Origin: Bacillota bacterium
GTDB lineage: Bacteria > Bacillota > Bacilli > Paenibacillales > NBRC-103111
Length of the DNA: 64,000 nt
NCBI GenBank assembly: GCA_023386955.1
Contig: JAEWIS010000023.1
Span: 571,907 to 635,906, forward strand
Direction: 5' to 3'
Of the stretch, positions 17,281-25,857 are shown piece by piece. The notes beneath the pieces are model-generated. The model was not told the origin of the DNA. It saw only the letters and a list, made by a program, of their open reading frames with translations, and ran no database searches. Every line of letters begins with the position of its first letter. Position 1 is the stretch's first letter. The position numbers were made by a program, and so were the translations under genes.

Positions 17281-17841
17281 ATGGATGTTGTAAGATGTGA
17301 TTGGGCAAACAAATCCGAATTGGAAAAGCATTACCATGATACCCAATGGGGAAAGCCGGTTCATAATGACAAAGAGCTGTTCAAGATGCTCATTTTGGAG
17401 GGGAAGCAAGCGGGTTTAAGCTGGGCTACCATCTTAGCCAAAATGAATACACTTTGTCAGGCATTCGATCATTTCGACCCGGATAAGCTAATCGCATACG
17501 ATGAGCATCGAATAGAAGAGCTGTTAAGAAATGACGGCATTATAAAAAACCGCTTAAAAGTGAACGCGGTCATCCACAATGCCAGAATGTATTTTCTTTT
17601 ATGTGAAAAATACGGGTCGTTAGACGCTTTTCTTTGGGGTTATGTGGATTATCAACCCATCATCAATCATTGGGAAACAAGATCCGATGTACCTTCAAGC
17701 ACTTCCTTATCAGATGAAATCAGTAAGCAGTTAAAAAAAGAAGGCTTTAAATTTGTGGGGACAACCACCATTTATGCCCTCATGCAATCCATAGGTATGG
17801 TCAATGACCATTTGAAATCCTGCAGTTTTCGCAATGCTTAA
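17281..17841 (+). CDS. tag: DNA-3-methyladenine glycosylase I
   Basis: A 186-residue Tag enzyme that excises 3-methyladenine from alkylated DNA. It has the N-terminal zinc/cofactor segment 'RCDWANKSELEKHYHD', the conserved 'EGKQAGLSWATILAKMN' helix with the substrate-pocket residues, and C-terminal 'KFVGTTTIYALMQSIGMVNDH' with the zinc-site His and Cys. I start at ATG 17281 behind GGGAG; the frame extends to 17254. Base composition is clearly more AT-rich than both neighbours (about 40% GC by eye), hinting at separate ancestry. A terminator follows. Confidence 0.92.
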   Translation: MDVVRCDWANKSELEKHYHDTQWGKPVHNDKELFKMLILEGKQAGLSWATILAKMNTLCQAFDHFDPDKLIAYDEHRIEELLRNDGIIKNRLKVNAVIHNARMYFLLCEKYGSLDAFLWGYVDYQPIINHWETRSDVPSSTSLSDEISKQLKKEGFKFVGTTTIYALMQSIGMVNDHLKSCSFRNA

Positions 17842-17879
17842 ACGGGCGTTTAGCCGCACCAAATCAATCAATACCTACA

Positions 17880-17909
17880 ACATCGGGCCAGCATGGTCCG
17901 ATGTTTTTT
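17880..17909 (+). terminator. Terminator after tag
   Basis: 11-bp stem with one G-U pair (17880-17890 with 17894-17904), GCA loop, then T-run. Confidence 0.93.
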
Positions 17910-17961
17910 GCTATAATAATAGCAATCTTTGGATAAGTGCATTCGAGGGAGGAGAATCGGC

Positions 17962-18723
17962 ATGCCGGAAAAAAAGCAAACGTTGGAGACGCTTCGTGAA
18001 TGGATCAGTCTAAGCAGCCGGATTGTGTTTTTTGGCGGGGCCGGCACCTCTACGGAAAGCCAGATTCCTGATTTCAGGTCCGCTACAGGACTGTATCAAA
18101 CGGAAAGCCGGCAAGTCTATTCACCGGAGGAGATGCTGTCCAGAAGCTTTTTCTTCACCCATCCGGAGGATTTCTATACCTTCTACAAAACCAAGATGCT
18201 GTATCCCGATGCCAAGCCGAATCTGGCCCATAAAGCACTGGCCGAACTGGAGAGGCGGGGCAAGCTGGAGGCGGTAATCACCCAGAATATTGACGGCCTG
18301 CATCAATCGGGCGGCAGCAAACGGGTGTTGGAGCTGCATGGCTCCGTGCACCGGAACGGATGTTTGAGCTGCGGTGCGGGTTACACCTTGGCCGAACTGC
18401 TGGCTATTCAAGGAACAGTGCCCCGCTGCAAAAATTGCGGAGGCCTCATTAAACCGGATGTAGTCCTTTATGAGGAGCAGCTGGATTCGGATATTCTCCA
18501 TCAGTCGGTGAATGCCATCCGGCAGGCGGACATGCTGATTGTCGGCGGCACCTCTCTGACTGTCAATCCAGCCGCCGGACTGGTGCAATATTACCGCGGC
18601 AGCCGGCTGGTGCTGATCAACCAAACCGAAACGGCATACGACCGGTTCGCCCAGCTGGTGATCCGTGATCCCATCGGCGAAACCTTGGGCCAGGCCGTGT
18701 GGGGAGACGGCGTAAAGCTGTGA
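17962..18723 (+). CDS. Sir2-family NAD-dependent protein deacetylase (sirtuin)
   Basis: A 253-residue sirtuin of the bacterial CobB/SrtN type, which removes acyl groups from lysine using NAD+. Motifs: 'VFFGGAGTSTESQIPDFRS' (NAD site), 'ITQNIDGLHQSGG', the catalytic His in 'VLELHGSVHRNGC', two zinc pairs 'CLSCG' and 'CKNCGG', and 'MLIVGGTSLTVNPAAGL'. The start is ATG 17962 behind GAGGGAGGAG. Its stop overlaps the GTG start of the methyltransferase (GTGA at 18720-18723), so the two are likely translationally coupled. A TATAAT at 17912-17917 may serve as promoter. The zinc ribbon argues for a deacetylase rather than a Thoeris-type NAD hydrolase. Confidence 0.92.
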   Translation: MPEKKQTLETLREWISLSSRIVFFGGAGTSTESQIPDFRSATGLYQTESRQVYSPEEMLSRSFFFTHPEDFYTFYKTKMLYPDAKPNLAHKALAELERRGKLEAVITQNIDGLHQSGGSKRVLELHGSVHRNGCLSCGAGYTLAELLAIQGTVPRCKNCGGLIKPDVVLYEEQLDSDILHQSVNAIRQADMLIVGGTSLTVNPAAGLVQYYRGSRLVLINQTETAYDRFAQLVIRDPIGETLGQAVWGDGVKL

Positions 18724-21551
18724 AGCGCCAGCTCCACCGCAAGGTGGTCCATGAGCTCCGCAGGTTTTTGGAGGATGGGGAACAGGTATCCCCGGAGCAG
18801 GCCACGGACGCCTTTATTCATTTGGTCATGGAGGCTGCTTCAGGAGCAGCTGGGGTTCCGGTTGAAAAGTGGGCCGTCGGGAACAGTCTCCAGCCCCTAT
18901 TTCCGGCAATGTACCCGGAGGGTTTCAGGGAAAAGGCTCTTCAATTGTTGGGCGGGATTCCGGACCAGGATTGGCGTCTGGACCCGCAGCTGCCGGGTTG
19001 GCTGTACCAGTATTGGCTCACACCCGAAAAAGACCGGCTGTTTCGTATGTTTAAAAGTGGTGCAAAAGCCAGTCATGGTGACATTCCTGCCGTCACGCAG
19101 CTTTTCACACCGGAATGGATCGCCCGTTATCTGGTGGAAAATACACTGGGACGCTTATGGTCCCGATTATACCCGGAAAGCGGTCTTATCAGCCGCTGGA
19201 CATATTTTGACCGGAGTGCTGACATATCCCCAGACGCCCCCGGTGGGCCGGAGGAGTGGACTGTCCTTGATCCGGCATGCGGCTGCGGCCATCTGTTGGC
19301 TGCCGCCTTCGATGTTCTGATGGACATGCACCTTGAAGCCGGGATAGAACCGGTACAGGCTGTGCGTATAATTCTGAACCGCCAGCTGGTTGGTTTGGAT
19401 ATCGACCCCAAGGCGGTGGACATGTGCCGCTTTGTCCTGCTGCAAAAGGCTGCGGCGGTGGCGCCTTCTGTCATCTATGAGGAAGTGGAATGGGGTATTG
19501 AAGCGATAACCCGGGAAAAGGGATACCGCTTCGGCAGCCTGGACAGAGGAGAATCGAAAGCGGTGTCATTAGGGAGGGCAGGGGCTTCGTATGAAGCAGA
19601 TCCCGGCAGATTATTAAGCAGAAAGTATCATGCCGTCATCACTAATCCTCCGTATTTGGGCCGGCGGAACATGGATAAGGAGCTTGGGGATTTCCTGGAT
19701 CGGTCTTATCCCCGGACCTCCGCCGACCTGTTCGCCGCTTTCCTGGAGCGGTGCTTGGATTTCCTATATCCGTCCGGATATTTCGGAGCCATCACTCCGC
19801 AATCGTGGATGTTCCTCTCCGGCTTCGAGGAGCTGCGCACGGGTATTTTGACCCGGGAAACCATTGTGAGCCTGCTGCATTTGGGGGCAAGAGCTTTCGA
19901 GGATAACAACGGACAGGTGGTGCAGACGGTAAGCTTTGTCCTGCACAAATCCCCGCCCTCATGGGGTGCTGCGGGCAGCTTTTGGAGGCTGACGGAAGGG
20001 CCTTCCTCCCATAAGGCGGAGGTGTATAAACGCAATAACTGGTGGAATACCGCTGTGTATAAGGCTTCCCAAGCCATGTTCCGCCATATTCCGGGAATGC
20101 GGATGGCCTATGCGCTGCCGGAGGATTGGGCGCGGCTATTCGGGCGCTTTCCGCCCTTGGACCGGTACTATGCGGTCAAAAAAGGAATGGATACCGGCTG
20201 CAATGACCGGTATGTCCGGTTATGGCATGAGGTGCCGCAGGAGCAGTTAAGCTTCCGCTGCACAGACCCGTCGTTGGCCCATTGGTTTCCGTATGCCAAA
20301 GGCGGTGGACCTCAAAAATGGTACGGCAATCATTATTTCGTGGTTTACTGGCGGAATAACGGTGAAGCCATCCGCAGGGACAGCCGCTCCAATCTTCGGA
20401 ATTACGCTTATTTTGGCCGCCAGGGCATCACCTGGTCTACGGTTTCCACGGGAAAGCCGGGCTTCCGGCTGCTGGAGCGGGGGTTTCTGTTCGACAACGG
20501 CGGCTCCTGTCTGTTTCCCGAAGAGGGAAGGGAGGAAACACTTCCTGCGCTGCTGGCTTATCTGAACTCGGAATTCACCGCCATACTGCTGTCCCAGATG
20601 AACCCGACCTTGAACATTCAGCCGGGAGACGTTGCACGTCTTCCGCTTGACGAGGCGCTGCTGCTTGATGCCCGGATGAAGGAGCTGGGGGAGGCTTGCC
20701 TGCGTCTCGCCAAAGCGGAATGGGATGAATCGGAGCGTTCCTGGGATTATGTTGGGCATCCGGCGGTTCATTCCTGCCGGGAGGATACAGTGGAGGCCAG
20801 CCTTCGGCGGAGCTGGGAGATGCGCTGCCGGAGAGCGGTGGAGACGGAGAGACTGGAGCGGGCCATTAACCGGCTGGTGTATAGCCATTATGGACTGCAG
20901 CCGCTGTACGGTTATCCGGACGGGGAGCAAGAGGCAGCGGAACTGCCCCTCTTAAAGGAGACGGCTGAGTCCTTCCTGGCTTATGCGGCAGCGTGTTTGC
21001 TCGGTACATATCCGCAGGGGATAGACGATCCTGCATTCACCAGCTCTCCTCTGATTCGGGATTCCGAATGGGTTCCCCGTTTAAAGGTTTGGCTGGGCCA
21101 ACTTTGGAATCCTTGCGACACGGACAGTAATGTGGAGGCTGTCGCCCGTTTATTGGGAATCCGGCCCAAGGAAAGTGTTGAACAGCGTCTTCGCCGGTAT
21201 TTCTCCCGAGAGTGGTATCCCGCCCATTACCGGGAATTCGGGGGATATCCCCGGTATTTACGGATTTGCTCGGGGCCCCGGCAAGCTCTCCTGGCTTATG
21301 TGACTGCCTTATGTCTTACGGAGGAGGCAATAGACGAGATTTATAAATTATGTGTCCAGCGCAGGGAGGAGCTGCGGGGAGCTACACATGAAGCAGATGA
21401 GTGGAGGCTGGATATGGAAGAGCTGGACAGTTTCGCACGGCGGTTGAAAGAATATCTGGAGTCGTGCAAAGCAGGCAGGGTAAGCCTTAGCCAGGAGGAT
21501 GAGGATACACGTGCTTGGATGGATCGGCACCGCTCTGTTTTCGATTGTTAA
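18720..21551 (+). CDS. PglX/Eco57I-like N6-adenine DNA methyltransferase
   Basis: A large protein (943 residues from GTG 18720; an in-frame GTG at 18699 would add 7). SAM motif I is 'DPACGCGHLL' at about residue 184 and the adenine-MTase motif IV is 'NPPY' at about 309, both intact. After the catalytic core come segments typical of BREX PglX and Eco57I-type enzymes, such as 'WFPYAKGGGPQKWYGNHY' near 520 and 'YLNSEFTAILLSQMNPTLN', the likely target-recognition region. It is shorter than typical PglX (about 1200). No BREX partners (pglZ, brxC, brxL) and no nuclease gene lie in the window. Its role may be solitary methylation, restriction-modification with an unseen part, or a defence remnant. 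Confidence 0.85.
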   Translation: MKRQLHRKVVHELRRFLEDGEQVSPEQATDAFIHLVMEAASGAAGVPVEKWAVGNSLQPLFPAMYPEGFREKALQLLGGIPDQDWRLDPQLPGWLYQYWLTPEKDRLFRMFKSGAKASHGDIPAVTQLFTPEWIARYLVENTLGRLWSRLYPESGLISRWTYFDRSADISPDAPGGPEEWTVLDPACGCGHLLAAAFDVLMDMHLEAGIEPVQAVRIILNRQLVGLDIDPKAVDMCRFVLLQKAAAVAPSVIYEEVEWGIEAITREKGYRFGSLDRGESKAVSLGRAGASYEADPGRLLSRKYHAVITNPPYLGRRNMDKELGDFLDRSYPRTSADLFAAFLERCLDFLYPSGYFGAITPQSWMFLSGFEELRTGILTRETIVSLLHLGARAFEDNNGQVVQTVSFVLHKSPPSWGAAGSFWRLTEGPSSHKAEVYKRNNWWNTAVYKASQAMFRHIPGMRMAYALPEDWARLFGRFPPLDRYYAVKKGMDTGCNDRYVRLWHEVPQEQLSFRCTDPSLAHWFPYAKGGGPQKWYGNHYFVVYWRNNGEAIRRDSRSNLRNYAYFGRQGITWSTVSTGKPGFRLLERGFLFDNGGSCLFPEEGREETLPALLAYLNSEFTAILLSQMNPTLNIQPGDVARLPLDEALLLDARMKELGEACLRLAKAEWDESERSWDYVGHPAVHSCREDTVEASLRRSWEMRCRRAVETERLERAINRLVYSHYGLQPLYGYPDGEQEAAELPLLKETAESFLAYAAACLLGTYPQGIDDPAFTSSPLIRDSEWVPRLKVWLGQLWNPCDTDSNVEAVARLLGIRPKESVEQRLRRYFSREWYPAHYREFGGYPRYLRICSGPRQALLAYVTALCLTEEAIDEIYKLCVQRREELRGATHEADEWRLDMEELDSFARRLKEYLESCKAGRVSLSQEDEDTRAWMDRHRSVFDC

Positions 21552-21611
21552 TGCCATTTGCCACCGTTTCATGTAAGATAGAAGGAGCATGAATCAAAGG
21601 AGTGCAGGCAA

Positions 21612-22286
21612 GTGTCTATCTTACATAACGATTGGCTTCCCGTGCTGGAGCAGGAATTTGAAAAGCCTTATTATCTGTCCTTGCGCAAGTTTCTGGCGGA
21701 GGAATACCGGCAGACCATTGTGTATCCCGATATGTTCGATATTTATTCCGCCTTTCACTTGACGGATTACAGACAGGTGAAGGCGGTTATTCTCGGTCAG
21801 GACCCCTACCACGGACCCGGACAGGCCCATGGGCTCAGCTTTTCAGTCAAGCCGGGCATCGCCGTTCCGCCTTCTCTGCAGAATATCTACAAGGAGCTGC
21901 GCGACGACATCGGCTGCCCCATCCCGAACCACGGGCACCTGGCCCATTGGGCCAAGGAAGGGGTATTGATGCTGAATGCCGTCCTCACAGTACGCAAGGA
22001 CACCCCCAATTCCCACCGGGGCATCGGCTGGGAGGAATTTACGGGCAAGGTGATATCCGTGCTGAATGAACGGGAGCAGCCGGTTGTTTTTATCCTGTGG
22101 GGCAAAAATGCCCAGGAGAAGCTGCCGCTTATTACCAATTCCCGGCATTTGATTATCCAGTCCGCCCATCCCAGCCCTTTTGCGGCAAACCGGGGCTTTT
22201 TCGGCAGCAAACCCTTTTCCCGGACCAATGCCTTCCTAAGCGCCAAAGGAATCGGGGAGATCGACTGGGCCATTCCCAATCTGTAA
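21612..22286 (+). CDS. ung: Uracil-DNA glycosylase, family 1
   Basis: A 224-residue Ung. The water-activating loop '[17 protein letters not shown]' and the minor-groove leucine loop '[13 protein letters not shown]' are intact, with the uracil-binding 'LMLNAVLTV' between. It removes uracil from DNA to start base-excision repair. The start is GTG 21612 with AAAGGAGTG upstream. It is the third DNA-base enzyme within 5 kb, after tag and the methyltransferase. Confidence 0.97.
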   Translation: MSILHNDWLPVLEQEFEKPYYLSLRKFLAEEYRQTIVYPDMFDIYSAFHLTDYRQVKAVILGQDPYHGPGQAHGLSFSVKPGIAVPPSLQNIYKELRDDIGCPIPNHGHLAHWAKEGVLMLNAVLTVRKDTPNSHRGIGWEEFTGKVISVLNEREQPVVFILWGKNAQEKLPLITNSRHLIIQSAHPSPFAANRGFFGSKPFSRTNAFLSAKGIGEIDWAIPNL

Positions 22287-22304
22287 GTCAAGGAGACGAA
22301 CCGG

Positions 22305-23141
22305 ATGCAAGGTTGGTTGAAGCAAAGCCTTCGCCGCATCCCCCTGGTCACTCCCCTCCGCGTAAGACAGCTGCAATGGGGGAGAAACATCGCAGATTGG
22401 CGCCAGGGTATACGTTTTGCCCGCAAAAGCGAATCGCCCTCATTTTCTCATCAGGTTCTTAAGCATAAGTCTCTGATTTTCCGGCCGTTGGCGGGAACCG
22501 ACCCGCAATTGCAGCATAACAAGGCGGTTAATCTGGGCATCAGCATCAAGGAGATTGACGGAGTGGTGATCCGGCCCGGGGAAACCTTTTCCCTATGGAA
22601 GCTTGTTGGGCGGCCTACCGCCCGGAAGGGGTATCTGGAAGGGTTAACCATATCCGGCGGCCAAGTCGGGTCCGGTACCGGAGGCGGGTTATGCCAGCTG
22701 GCGAACCTGATCTTTTGGCTTGGTCTGCATACGCCCTTGGAGGTGGCCGAGCGCCATCACCACAGCTTTGACCTGTTCCCGGACAACCAGCGGACCCTTC
22801 CATTTGGCAGTGGGACAACTATTTTTTACAATTATCTGGACCTCCGTTTCTATAACCCGACGGATCTGGAATTTCAAATCCGCCTGTGGCTGTCCGAGAA
22901 GTTCCTGGAGGGGGATATCAGGAGCTCCCGGCCCATGGAACGGGAACACCGGATCGAGGAGCGCAACCACCGCTTCGAGCAGGAGGGGCAGATTTGGTAC
23001 CGGAAGAATGAAATCTGGCGGCTGGTTCTGGACCCCGGCACACATAACGTGCTGGAGGAGCGCCTTCTGATCCGCAACCGCTCGGAGGTGCGCTACAAGC
23101 TTCAATTAGCGCAAGAGGCAGAGGCTGCCGTCCGCAGCTGA
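22305..23141 (+). CDS. VanW family protein
   Basis: A 278-residue protein of the VanW family, named after the accessory gene of vanB glycopeptide-resistance clusters but common in Firmicutes with no defined reaction. The core 'GVVIRPGETFSLWKLVGRP', 'ISGGQVGSGTGGGLCQLANL' and 'HHHSFDLFPDNQRTLPFG' is typical. There is no signal peptide. It lies 18 bp after ung with AAGGAG upstream and may be co-transcribed. No other van genes are present, so it is not evidence of vancomycin resistance. Confidence 0.88.
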   Translation: MQGWLKQSLRRIPLVTPLRVRQLQWGRNIADWRQGIRFARKSESPSFSHQVLKHKSLIFRPLAGTDPQLQHNKAVNLGISIKEIDGVVIRPGETFSLWKLVGRPTARKGYLEGLTISGGQVGSGTGGGLCQLANLIFWLGLHTPLEVAERHHHSFDLFPDNQRTLPFGSGTTIFYNYLDLRFYNPTDLEFQIRLWLSEKFLEGDIRSSRPMEREHRIEERNHRFEQEGQIWYRKNEIWRLVLDPGTHNVLEERLLIRNRSEVRYKLQLAQEAEAAVRS

Positions 23142-23203
23142 ACGTATAATGTGTACGGGTAATAACCGCAGTTGTTTATCCACGCATAAAAGGAGTACAT
23201 GTC

Positions 23204-23695
23204 ATGATGATGATTCGCGATGCTGTTCAAGGCGATGTGCCTGAAATTCTGGAGATTTATAACGATGCGGTAAGGAACCTGGCGGCCACCTTCGATCTGG
23301 AGGAGAAATCTCTGGAGGAACGGCTGGAATGGTTCGGCCATTACGGCGGCGATTACCCCCTTATCGTTGCGGAGGTTGACGGCAGGGTGGCCGGTTACAG
23401 CTCCCTGTCCAAATTCCGGGAGAAGGAAGCTTACAAGTCCACGGTGGAGCTGTCCTTATATATTGCGCCGGATTGCCGCGGCCGCGGTTTGGGCAAGGCG
23501 TTAATGGAGGAAATCCTCAAACTGGCCAGACAAAACGGCTTCCATACGGTCATTAGCGGGATCACAGCCGGCAACGAGGTCAGTGTCCGCCTGCATGAGC
23601 ATTTTTCATTCGATTATATCGGCAATTTCCGCGAGGTAGGCAAGAAATTCGGAGTTTGGCAGGATGTGCTGTTTTATCAGTTGCTGCTGGAGTAG
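23204..23695 (+). CDS. GNAT N-acetyltransferase, phosphinothricin-acetyltransferase-like
   Basis: A 163-residue acetyltransferase of the GNAT fold. Begins 'IRDAVQGDVPEILEIYNDAV', the usual Pat/YwnH opening, with the acetyl-CoA pyrophosphate loop 'IAPDCRGRGLGKALMEEIL' and the C-terminal 'VRLHEHFSFDYIGNFREVG'. Related enzymes acetylate phosphinothricin, methionine sulfone or similar amino acids; the native substrate is unknown. AAAGGAG precedes the start, and a TATAAT lies just upstream at about 23146. Confidence 0.88.
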   Translation: MMMIRDAVQGDVPEILEIYNDAVRNLAATFDLEEKSLEERLEWFGHYGGDYPLIVAEVDGRVAGYSSLSKFREKEAYKSTVELSLYIAPDCRGRGLGKALMEEILKLARQNGFHTVISGITAGNEVSVRLHEHFSFDYIGNFREVGKKFGVWQDVLFYQLLLE

Positions 23696-23703
23696 GGGCG
23701 GTT

Positions 23704-24372
23704 ATGTTCAAGTGGATCCGCAGAATCGGTATCGCAATTGTTGCAATAGTGGCTGCTGCAGCGGCCATTGTGCTGTTTATTGACAGATTTGTGGTGATCA
23801 GCGTGAAATCCAGGATCGTCGAACCCGATGAGGCGCCGGATGCCACAGCCATTCTGGTTCTGGGGGCGTCCGTTTTCGGCAACGGTCAGGTGTCGGATAT
23901 CTTGAAGGACCGTCTGGATACGGCGCTGGAGCTGTACCGCAATAAAAAAGCCAAGCGGATACTGGTCAGCGGTGACCATGGCAGCGTGGATTATGATGAA
24001 GTGGGGACTATGAAGCGGTACCTGACGGACCGGAAGGTTCCCGCCTCCGCCATTTTTATGGATCATGCGGGTTTTTCCACCTACGAAAGCATGTACCGGG
24101 CCAAGGCTGTGTTTGATGTGGACCGGGTGATTATCGTGACCCAGCAGTATCATCTGAGCAGAGCCGTTTTTGTGGGCAAAAGCTTGGGTTTGGATGCTTA
24201 TGGGGTGGCCGCGGATAAACGCTCCTACCGGGATATGGACAAATACAGGCTGCGGGAGGTCCTGGCCCGCAATAAGGACTTCTACCTGTCCCGCATCTGG
24301 AAGCCTGAACCGCCGGACCTGGGCGACAAAATCCCGATTACCGGGGATGGCCGGGTGACGGCGAATCCGTAA
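23704..24372 (+). CDS. SanA/YdcF-like DUF218 membrane protein
   Basis: A 222-residue protein with one N-terminal TM helix (about residues 5-28) and an extracytoplasmic DUF218 domain. Family hallmarks are 'AILVLGASVFGNGQVSDIL', 'RILVSGDHGSVDYDEVGTM' and 'VIIVTQQYHLSRAVFVGKSL'. SanA in E. coli contributes to envelope integrity and vancomycin exclusion at high temperature; the biochemical activity is undefined. ATG 23704 is eight bases behind the preceding gene's stop, which indicates co-transcription with the acetyltransferase. A second DUF218 protein lies at 61909. Confidence 0.87.
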   Translation: MFKWIRRIGIAIVAIVAAAAAIVLFIDRFVVISVKSRIVEPDEAPDATAILVLGASVFGNGQVSDILKDRLDTALELYRNKKAKRILVSGDHGSVDYDEVGTMKRYLTDRKVPASAIFMDHAGFSTYESMYRAKAVFDVDRVIIVTQQYHLSRAVFVGKSLGLDAYGVAADKRSYRDMDKYRLREVLARNKDFYLSRIWKPEPPDLGDKIPITGDGRVTANP

Positions 24373-24466
24373 GGGCTGCTTTTGGGGAAGGTTTTGAATT
24401 GTGTTATAATTTGGGGAAGACATTAAGGAGAGGCAAGTTACCGACAGAAAGGTGGAAAAACCGCAC

Positions 24467-25195
24467 ATGCTTACCGTTCGCAATCTTTCGAAGAAGTGGA
24501 AAGACGGCACGGAAATTTTGAATAAGGTGAGCTTTCAGGTGGATGACGGCGAATTTATCGCGGTGATCGGGGCCAGCGGAAGCGGCAAAACGACACTCCT
24601 GAACTGCCTGTCCCTGAGGGAAAAGTGGGATCAGGGCCAATACATCTATAACAGCCGCGACATTAGCGGACTAAACCCCTTCCAGGCCTACTCGCTCCGG
24701 CAGGAATGGGGCTTTCTTACGGAAAATCCCGATGTGAATCCGTCCAAGAACGCCTTGAAAAATGTGTTGGACAGCCGTTACCAGCATATGTCCCTGGTTA
24801 GACGGGTGTTTCGCAAGGAGTCTCAAGACGAGCATGTCTACGCCATGGATTTCCTGGAGAAGGTGGGGCTGTTGGATAAAGCCCGTGAGCCTGTATCCAA
24901 GCTGTCCGGCGGGGAAAAACAGCGGGTTGGGATCGCCAAGGCTTTGATTAAAGGAGCCAAGGTGATTTTTGCCGATGAGCCGCTGAAGGGGCTTCAGCCG
25001 GAGGCCCAAAACCGGGTTATGGAGGATTTGCGGAATGTTTGCAAGCGGGATCAGGTTACCGTGATCTGCGCCATCAGCAGCCTGGAGCACGCGGAGCGCT
25101 ACGCCAGCCGGATCTGGGGGATTTCCGGAGGCAAGATAGTCCTGGATATCGCCGCACGCAAGCTCACACAACGAGAGAAGGATATTGTATTCTGA
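24467..25195 (+). CDS. ABC transporter ATPase, PhnC/PhnL-like, without a local permease
   Basis: A 242-residue ATPase: Walker A '[12 protein letters not shown]', Q-loop around 'WGFLTENPDVNPS', signature 'KLSGGEKQRVGIAKAL', Walker B 'VIFADEPLKGLQPE', and the H-loop region altered to 'ICAISSLEHAERYASR' (the usual T/S-H-D is replaced by 'SSLEHAE'). Similar to phosphonate-import ATPases. No permease or binding protein is adjacent, so its transporter is elsewhere or it has another role. ATG 24467 has GAAAGGTGG upstream; GTG 24452 is the alternative. A TTATAAT -10 lies near 24402. udk follows 11 bp later. Confidence 0.8.
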   Translation: MLTVRNLSKKWKDGTEILNKVSFQVDDGEFIAVIGASGSGKTTLLNCLSLREKWDQGQYIYNSRDISGLNPFQAYSLRQEWGFLTENPDVNPSKNALKNVLDSRYQHMSLVRRVFRKESQDEHVYAMDFLEKVGLLDKAREPVSKLSGGEKQRVGIAKALIKGAKVIFADEPLKGLQPEAQNRVMEDLRNVCKRDQVTVICAISSLEHAERYASRIWGISGGKIVLDIAARKLTQREKDIVF

Positions 25196-25206
25196 GGAGG
25201 CCAGTC

Positions 25207-25818
25207 ATGCTAGTCATCGGCATTGCAGGAGGCACAGGCTCCGGAAAAACCACCGTAGCCCGTCGCATTCTGAAACGGATCGGCACAGAGCACGTAGCAC
25301 TACTATCACAGGATTCTTATTACAAACACCAGCCGCATCTGACAAAGGAGGAACGGGCTCAGGTCAATTACGACCATCCCAACTCCTTTGACAATGAACT
25401 GTTAATTGAACATCTGCAGGAGCTGCGCCAGGGAAGGAGCATCCAAGTTCCGGTTTATTCCTTCTCTGAGCATATCCGTACGGAGGAGAGTATTCCGCTT
25501 GCACCGACGCCGGTTGTGGTGCTGGAAGGCATTCTGGTGTTGGCCGATGAGCTGCTCCGCAAGGAAATGGACATCAAGGTGTTTGTGGATACGGATGCGG
25601 ATGTGCGGGTACTGCGCCGGATCAACCGGGATATGCGGGAGCGGGGAAGGAGCTTCGATTCCGTATATGCCCAATATCTGAACACAGTCAAGCCCATGCA
25701 TGAGGCCTTTATTGAACCCTCCAAGCGTTATGCCGATTTGATTGTGCCCGAAGGCGGCGAGAATGAAATCGCCGTCACCCTGCTGGCTTCACGGATTAGA
25801 CAATCCATTATGACATAG
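25207..25818 (+). CDS. udk: Uridine kinase
   Basis: A 203-residue P-loop kinase phosphorylating uridine and cytidine in pyrimidine salvage. P-loop 'GIAGGTGSGKTTVARRI' at the N-terminus, 'NYDHPNSFDNELLIEHL' (nucleoside site), 'VVVLEGILVLADE' and 'RRINRDMRERGRSFDSV' (lid). Start ATG 25207 lies 11 bp after the ATPase stop with TGAGGAGGCC. Length is normal for Udk (about 210). Confidence 0.95.
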   Translation: MLVIGIAGGTGSGKTTVARRILKRIGTEHVALLSQDSYYKHQPHLTKEERAQVNYDHPNSFDNELLIEHLQELRQGRSIQVPVYSFSEHIRTEESIPLAPTPVVVLEGILVLADELLRKEMDIKVFVDTDADVRVLRRINRDMRERGRSFDSVYAQYLNTVKPMHEAFIEPSKRYADLIVPEGGENEIAVTLLASRIRQSIMT

Positions 25819-25857
25819 CGGAAGGTCTGTCTTTTTTACCCCAAAAGGAGGTTTGCC

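Noticed and set aside
17962..18723. Sir2 as a Thoeris or Argonaute-associated NADase
   Set aside because: Both zinc cysteine pairs and the catalytic His in HGS are present, as in protein deacetylases, and no ThsB or pAgo gene is adjacent.
18720..21551. A complete BREX system
   Set aside because: Only a PglX-like MTase is present; pglZ, brxA, brxB, brxC and brxL are not in the window.
22305..23141. Glycopeptide resistance from the VanW name
   Set aside because: VanW-family proteins are common in Firmicutes; no vanHAX-type genes are nearby.
24467..25195. Phosphonate uptake operon based on the PhnC-like ATPase and PhnP-like hydrolase at 49254
   Set aside because: The two genes are 25 kb apart and no phn permease, binding protein or C-P lyase gene is present.
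25039..25206. A longer udk reading frame starting inside the ABC ATPase gene
   Set aside because: The ATPase C-terminus is normal in its own frame, and ATG 25207 has a good ribosome site and gives the normal Udk start.
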